NCBI RefSeq assembly: GCF_963678635.1
Contig: NC_087062.1
Location: forward strand, 19,767,789-19,831,788
DNA: 64,000 nucleotides
Direction: 5' to 3'
Origin: Symsagittifera roscoffensis
Lineage: Eukaryota > Xenacoelomorpha > Acoela > Convolutidae
A model generated the notes under the pieces. That model was not told where the DNA came from and did not search any database. It was given only the letters and a program-made list of their open reading frames with translations. Each line of letters opens with the position of its first letter. The first letter of the stretch is position 1. A program made the translations under genes and the position numbers. Shown in pieces: positions 59,144 through 64,000 of the stretch.

Positions 59144-60725
59144 CCCTCGGTTTGTACCAGTTGTTCCCTTGGTTTGCTGGTCCGTTGTTAAAATTGCCGT
59201 AATTGTTCTTATAATATCCAGATCTCGAAAGAGGTTTCAACAAAAGATACTCTTTTGACTTGAGCCTCAACTCCTCTGGAGTTGGCGCATTGGTTATTAG
59301 TGGTGTGTAATGCGTTGCTAGTATTGTTCGAAGTTCATCATTCTTCACACCATCGATGAATTTTGAGGCTACCGCCAGGTTCATTCTCCTGTTCGACTCG
59401 TCCGGTTGGGTACGCCTTCTAAGCATCTCCAAATCGTCTAGAAATTTGTCTATCGACTCATCTTCTCGTTCCCTCCTTTTCTCGAACCGCATCATTGCTT
59501 GGTGTCCCTGCACCCCTGAGCCAAAACGATTCAACAAGATTTCGAAGGTTTTCTCCGCAGTGTCCCGCTGATATTGCTTTTTAGCCATCACATAGTTTAG
59601 GGCTGTCCCTTCCAAGTTACTGGTGAGCGCACTGCACTCTTGCCTTTCTGACAGGTCTCCTTCCTCAAAATGCAGTTTCATCACCTCTATCCAGGTGTCA
59701 ATGCAGCCGTCAGATTCGTCTTTATAGCATCTTGGTTTCTTAAAGACCCTTCTAGACTTTTCACTGCGTTCATTAGTTCTGGATAACCTCGTCAGGAATG
59801 TCTCCAAAGACATGTTTAGGGGTTCAAAGGCTATGGCTATTGCCGTAGCATCTCTTGAGTGTCCCGCCTGAGTATCATCGCACCTTGTTAAGGGCTCTGT
59901 ATTCGGTGCATCCCTGCAATCTGAATCGCTGTGACTGTTTCCCCCTTGGCCCACATGATTCCTCCCTGGGTTCGCATGTCTTCTGTTACCGAAATCACCT
60001 CTCCCAGTCGCATGTGTGCCTTGCGTCGGTCGTTCGTTTGAGGTCTGTCTGTTCCCAGTTGAACTTGCTCTACTGTTTGGGCCCCATGTTCTATTATCCT
60101 TTGTGGCATAGCCTGATGAACTGCCCCTACCTCTAGTGGATCCATATGTCCTCCTCCTTTGATGGTCATTGAAGTTCACCTTCGGCTCCCTGCTGGGACC
60201 TCCCGAGTTCGGTTCCCCATCTTTTGGTCCACTCTTGTTGCCTAGTAGCCCGTCCAACCTATCCATGATAGCCTGAGTTCGCCTCTCCATCATCGCATCT
60301 ATTTTTGTGTCAAGAGTCCCAAGAGACTGCTCTTGCTGAACTCTTACCTTCTCCATGTCGTCTCTTAAGCGTAACTCTCTCTGTTCCGCTTCTCTTGTCA
60401 TTCGCGACAAGTTCTTCGGTATGTGCTCGTCCGTTCTTTCCTTCAAGCGTTTCTCGCTCCTATCAATTTCTTGTCTATTGCGGTTTAATTCTCCCCGCAG
60501 ATTTTCTCTTTCAACGTGGACTGCTTTTTCGAGTTCACTCATTCTTATGGACATCTGTTCGTTTTGTTTTCCTATACTGCCCACTATGTTGTTCAAAGCT
60601 TCTTCTAATGATGCTCCGTTTTCTACTAGTGGCGTCACTAGTGGCGGTGTCACCCTGTCGATCCCAGGTAGCTTTGTGCTGGTCGAGATTTGGGCGTTGA
60701 TTCTCTGCCTCGACGTCTTTTTCAT
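59037..60725 (-). CDS. gag of the 17.5 kb element (562 codons)
   Basis: From the N-terminus it has a basic start, a long charged coiled coil (about codons 50-150) and an Asn/Gly/Arg/Ser-rich low-complexity region (about 165-300). A retrotransposon gag capsid-like domain follows (about 325-500, with DTWIEVMKLHF, ALNYV and AEKTFEILLNRFGS). The nucleocapsid knuckle follows in another frame. This is the longest unbroken domain set of the element. The start is the first ATG of the frame, and an earlier start would need another frame. Confidence 0.78.
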   Translation of the reverse strand: MKKTSRQRINAQISTSTKLPGIDRVTPPLVTPLVENGASLEEALNNIVGSIGKQNEQMSIRMSELEKAVHVERENLRGELNRNRQEIDRSEKRLKERTDEHIPKNLSRMTREAEQRELRLRDDMEKVRVQQEQSLGTLDTKIDAMMERRTQAIMDRLDGLLGNKSGPKDGEPNSGGPSREPKVNFNDHQRRRTYGSTRGRGSSSGYATKDNRTWGPNSRASSTGNRQTSNERPTQGTHATGRGDFGNRRHANPGRNHVGQGGNSHSDSDCRDAPNTEPLTRCDDTQAGHSRDATAIAIAFEPLNMSLETFLTRLSRTNERSEKSRRVFKKPRCYKDESDGCIDTWIEVMKLHFEEGDLSERQECSALTSNLEGTALNYVMAKKQYQRDTAEKTFEILLNRFGSGVQGHQAMMRFEKRREREDESIDKFLDDLEMLRRRTQPDESNRRMNLAVASKFIDGVKNDELRTILATHYTPLITNAPTPEELRLKSKEYLLLKPLSRSGYYKNNYGNFNNGPANQGNNWYKPRDDMDKRRSYANCSSFKGPSCVSMPNLQTEHESNML

Positions 60726-61064
60726 TATCCACCTCTGGATCCACCGATGCGTTGTCTATACTACTTTTTGTTTGGTTTTATATATATCTTTATGTGTTTT
60801 TGGTCACGGACCACTAAGGAGATGACGGGACCGCGAATCCCCCCACCCTTTCTGGTTCGTGAATTTTTGGTCTTAACTAGGTTAAAAAGCTATTCACGGG
60901 AATCCGGAAGGCTTCCGCGTTCCGAACTACCCCTCCACCCAGGCGATTAGGGCCTATTGAGGGCATTATCATGAGCATCCGCTCGGTGCGGAGTGCTCGT
61001 TAATGGTTCTGCCGGTCATGATGCTAAAAAAGAATAACACCCGGGAGCGCCATAAAAACATCTA
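60726..61064 (-). promoter_or_regulatory. 5' leader and primer binding site region of the 17.5 kb element
   Basis: On the minus strand the sequence after the LTR reads TAGATGTTTTTA and then TGGCGCTCCCGGGTG from 61052 downward. TGG followed by GC-rich sequence is what a tRNA primer binding site looks like, though it lies 12 bases from the LTR edge, not next to it. The rest of the leader has no open frame of note. Confidence 0.5.
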
Positions 61065-61979
61065 TGTAACATTCGCCCGGAAGTACATATCGACGGAAAT
61101 TAAAGCTAGGCTCTAAGACGACTGGCCAACGTCTAAACAGAGCTCTACATGCTTTTCACCGTCTCTACGCCAGTTCTTTTGGTGGTCTTTCCAACATCGG
61201 GTCGACAAAAACGTTACTGCTTTCGGCTTCGGTCAAAACACTCAAATTAACTTACTTACATGCAAATGTAGTGAGCTCATGGCTGGGTCTCAGTATCCCC
61301 AGACCACGAGGTCACTCCTAAACATAGGGCTACTACTACTTTTTATATTACTATTGTTTTTGTTCAGTAGATAAAAATCATCATCTCCATCGAAGATGGA
61401 TCAACCCCTTCCCCTAACTCCTAGCTTCCCATCGTCGCAAAATGAATTCAGATGTTATATAAATTCAATTCAAGACATCACCGGGAAGCTAAAAGTTTTT
61501 TTAAAATAGTTTCAGTTCCAATCCCGAGACCCCTCCGGATTCTTGAATCCGGGGAAATATCAACCTTGTCTTCTTTCCGGAAAGCTGCTTTTCCACCCTT
61601 CACCGTTGTTGTGAACGGCCTTGCAACGATTGTAGCGGCACAATCGTTGCAACTCGGAACGGTCTCTGCTGACTCTGCAGTTCGTTGTTGTCTTTCTATC
61701 GCAATTCTCGTAGTTATCGCTATCGCAAATACTGTTGTTCTGATTTTTTCTGGTTTTCTTCCAAAATGGCTGATTCTGACGTTTCTCAGAAATATGACGT
61801 CACACTTCAAAATTTTAAAAATTTGAAACACCAAAATATTCCAGACTTCACAGTTCAACTAATCGTTCCAATTACACATTACACTGCTAATCCTTCAAAA
61901 CTGCTAATTCGGAAGGTTTGCTGCTAATATTTCGAAATTGCCAAATCTGCATTTTCGTCCAATCTGGTCGAATGTCACA
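61065..61979 (-). repeat. 5' LTR of the 17.5 kb element
   Basis: 915 bp, bounded by TGTAACATTCG and CGAATGTCACA. It matches the left LTR (44482-45385). The TTGCAACGATTGT hairpin is at 61621-61652. The outer 97 bp are repeated at 63383-63479 as part of a later tandem duplication. Confidence 0.85.
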
Positions 61980-62920
61980 GCTTTTGTTTCCCTGGCTCTA
62001 TAAATAAAAAAAAATCTTCGACAGTAGTTTTATCATTAATAGTGTCGAGTACACAGGCAGCGTTTGCAACCTGTACTGCGAGGGAGAGTCTCTGCTTAAG
62101 AAAACTACGTACCCTGGGTTCCTCGGTACACATGCACAAATTGTTTACAAAGCTTATTCAGAAGAATCTCAGTGCTAGGGCCCTGAACTTCAAAAGCTAT
62201 TGGTTGAAAAATATATCCTTCATTAGAAATTTTCTATATTTGTCAGTTTTTTGATCTTCTGCTTCGGTCGCGGTCGTTTCGGGGGTTACATTTCGAGCCT
62301 GCGCTCACTCTATTTGCAGTTAGGGAGTTAACTAGCGTTACAACCCACAGGAAATGCCTATCAACAGAGACAAGATAGAATATGCAGATCCATCTTCGGT
62401 TACATCTTTTGCGCAAACTCATCTCTGTTTTTCACAAATTTTGGAACCTAGGCGGAGACGTATTGCAATTCTAAGCTCCTCACTCGACAATATCAATTTT
62501 AGTTTTTCACACAGTATGGTATTAAAACATACTGATTCGAACTCAACTTGGTAAGTATTGAACTTTTTTTATTATTAACTATGTTCTAACTTCAAACTCA
62601 TTTGTAAAATTTCTCTGTCAAAAACGGGCTTCAAAACTTTTTTTGGATTTCGTCTCCCGGAGCTACTTCACGTTTTGCTAATTCAACGCAAAGTTCTGAT
62701 GCATCACCATTGTACACCAAAACAGAAATCCCACTTAAGGTAGCTTTCGGTCCTAATGCTGAGGCTAAAAAGCTGGTAAAGCTAGTAGGCGAGCGGAAGA
62801 CACACCCAAGCCACCTTTGGCTGCCGGGAGAACTGCTTGGCTGCCATTCAGTCTTACATTTGTTACTTTATTGAGCTCATAGCTTCCGTTTGTTTACGAC
62901 CACTTCTCTTGCGCTGAAAC
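61980..62920 (+). repeat. Repeat R, copy B, right part
   Basis: It resumes the R sequence interrupted at 44481 and matches copy A 39400-40323, ending at GCGCTGAAAC. It holds three short plus-strand stretches open in both copies: 62042-62254, 62354-62551 and about 62600-62874. In the last, copy differences include a 3-bp and a 6-bp indel that keep the frame. Confidence 0.85.
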
Positions 62921-63384
62921 CCAGGGGTGCCCACCGATAGGGGTGATAGTGTCGTCGGACCCGTTTTCTTATATTCTGTCAGAGCCACATACAATGGGCT
63001 TGCTGCATCCAGCTCCTTCCCCTCCTGTCTCATCTCCACTTGCTCCAGTCCGTAAGGTGCCCGGTATCTTCTCGTGGCAAACATCAACTCATCTCCTTTT
63101 AGTGCAATGTGTCCTTCCTCCACGATCATCCTGCCATCGTCTCACACCGGCAACTTGTTCTCCAGACCTGCCCACTCAAGTGTTCTCAAGACTTCTCGCA
63201 CCTCGAATTTCGGGGGCATCGAGCCTCTCATTTTCTTGGCTTGAGTCGTCCATGAATTTATTTTTGTATCGCTAGTGTGAAAATAAACCGCTGCAGTGTA
63301 GCCGATGAACAGGGGATCCCAGCCATCGATGAACTCCCTCTGTTGTTCTTCGGCCGCTGCTCTCGCGAACAGGGACGGGACCAC
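62863..63384 (-). pseudogene. Diverged paralogue fragment of the giant coding region
   Basis: Two minus-strand pieces in one frame (63384-63142 and 63129-62863), parted by one TGA, align by pattern with the 51150-50753 part of the giant region. Matching landmarks are GWDPLFIGYTAAV to TMDPCFVGRNTAV, and FATRRYRAPYGLEQVEM to LQTRTFLAPFGYEEIKV. The last ~20 codons below 62920 run into R and are not part of the homology. It shows that a second, clearly diverged member of this protein family exists. Confidence 0.65.
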
Positions 63385-64000
63385 TGCTAATCCTTCAAAA
63401 CTGCTAATTCGGAAGGTTTGCTGCTAATAATTCGAAATTGCCAAATCTGCATTTTCGTCCAATCTGGTCGATTGTCACAGCTTTTGTTTCCCTGGCTCTA
63501 TAAATAAAAAAAAATCTTCGACAGTAGTTTTATCATTAATAGTGCCGAGTACACAGGCAGCGTTTGCAACCTGTACTGCGAGGGAGAGTCTCTGCTTAAG
63601 AAAACTACGTACCCTGGGTTCCTCGGTACACATGCACAAATTGTTTACAAAGCTTATTCAGAAGAATCTCAGTGCTAGGGCCCTGAACTTCAAAAGCTAT
63701 TGGTTGAAAAATATATCCTTCATTAAAAATTTTCTATATTTGTCAGTTTTTTGATCTTCTGCTTCGGTCGCGGTCGTTTCGGGGGTTACATTTCGAGCCT
63801 GCGCTCACTCTATTTGCAGTTAGGGAGTTAACTAGCGTTACAACCCACAGGAAATGCCTATCAACAGAGACAAGATAGACCATGCAGATCCATCTTCGGT
63901 TACATCTTTTGCGCAAACTCATCTCTGTTTTTCACAAATTTTGGAACCTAGGCGGAGACGTATTGCAATTCTAAGCTCCTCACTCGACAATATCAATTTT

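Larger units (their letters stand above)
44482..61979 (-). mobile_element. 17.5 kb LTR retroelement with gag, PR, RT and a giant extra coding region
   Basis: The element has direct LTRs at 44482-45385 and 61065-61979, each bounded by TGTAACATTCG and CGAATGTCACA. It is inserted in repeat R: left flank GCGCT, right flank GCTTTTG, and empty site GCGCTTTTT at 39399, giving a GCT target duplication (GCTT if one end base is assigned differently). On the minus strand it reads leader, gag, zinc knuckle, aspartic protease, RT, a 330 bp AT-rich gap, and then about 8.7 kb of unrecognised coding sequence starting with an SGNH hydrolase. RNase H and integrase were not found. Stops and shifts show it is dead. 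Typical Ty3/gypsy elements are 5-8 kb, so this is two to three times the usual size. Confidence 0.85.
61883..64000. repeat. 1.5 kb tandem duplication running off the window
   Basis: The unit 61883-63382 (1500 bp) starts again at 63383 and is nearly identical for the 618 bp visible. The unit comprises the last 97 bp of the LTR, the R tail and the giant-ORF paralogue fragment. Confidence 0.85.

Overview
This window is a piece of an AT-rich animal genome, most likely from an invertebrate. Spliceosomal introns with T-rich acceptors (TTTTCAG, TTTCAG), polyadenylation signals and many decayed transposons show that it is eukaryotic. I cannot name the species. Acceptors of the TTTTCAG kind would suit a nematode, but others here (CCATAG, GTTAAG) do not follow that consensus.

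The left third (1-20.4 kb) holds the only two host genes I can support. They are tandem, same-strand paralogues of the isopenicillin N synthase-like 2-oxoglutarate/Fe(II) dioxygenase family. Gene 1 (546-5279) has five exons and encodes 348 aa. Gene 2 (9417-20075) has four exons and encodes 333 aa. Both keep the HxD...H iron ligands and the RxS co-substrate motif, and they share exon phases except for one intron present only in gene 1. Their introns and the space between them hold two families of MITE with 8-bp target duplications, a tRNA-derived SINE-like family, and a minus-strand non-LTR retrotransposon remnant.

The middle (20.4-44.5 kb) is transposon graveyard. It holds a 5'-truncated, frameshifted Ty3/gypsy element (21.3-26.7 kb, plus strand), coding-like debris with a 296-bp tandem duplication, a 4 x 202 bp tandem array, and two direct copies of a ~4.1 kb repeat called R here. 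R carries non-LTR endonuclease and reverse transcriptase fragments.

The right part (44.5-62 kb) is the most unusual object. It is a 17.5 kb minus-strand LTR element (44482-61979) with ~0.9 kb LTRs. It sits inside the second R copy, and the uninterrupted first R copy gives the empty site. It encodes gag, an aspartic protease and a Ty3/gypsy reverse transcriptase with YVDD, but no RNase H or integrase that I can find. In their place is a ~8.7 kb decayed coding region of roughly 2,900 codons. That region begins with a coiled coil and an SGNH/GDSL hydrolase domain and then runs through a long tract I do not recognise. A diverged paralogue of part of that tract lies just outside the element (62921-63384), so at least two lineages of this cassette exist in the genome. 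The window ends inside a 1.5 kb tandem duplication.
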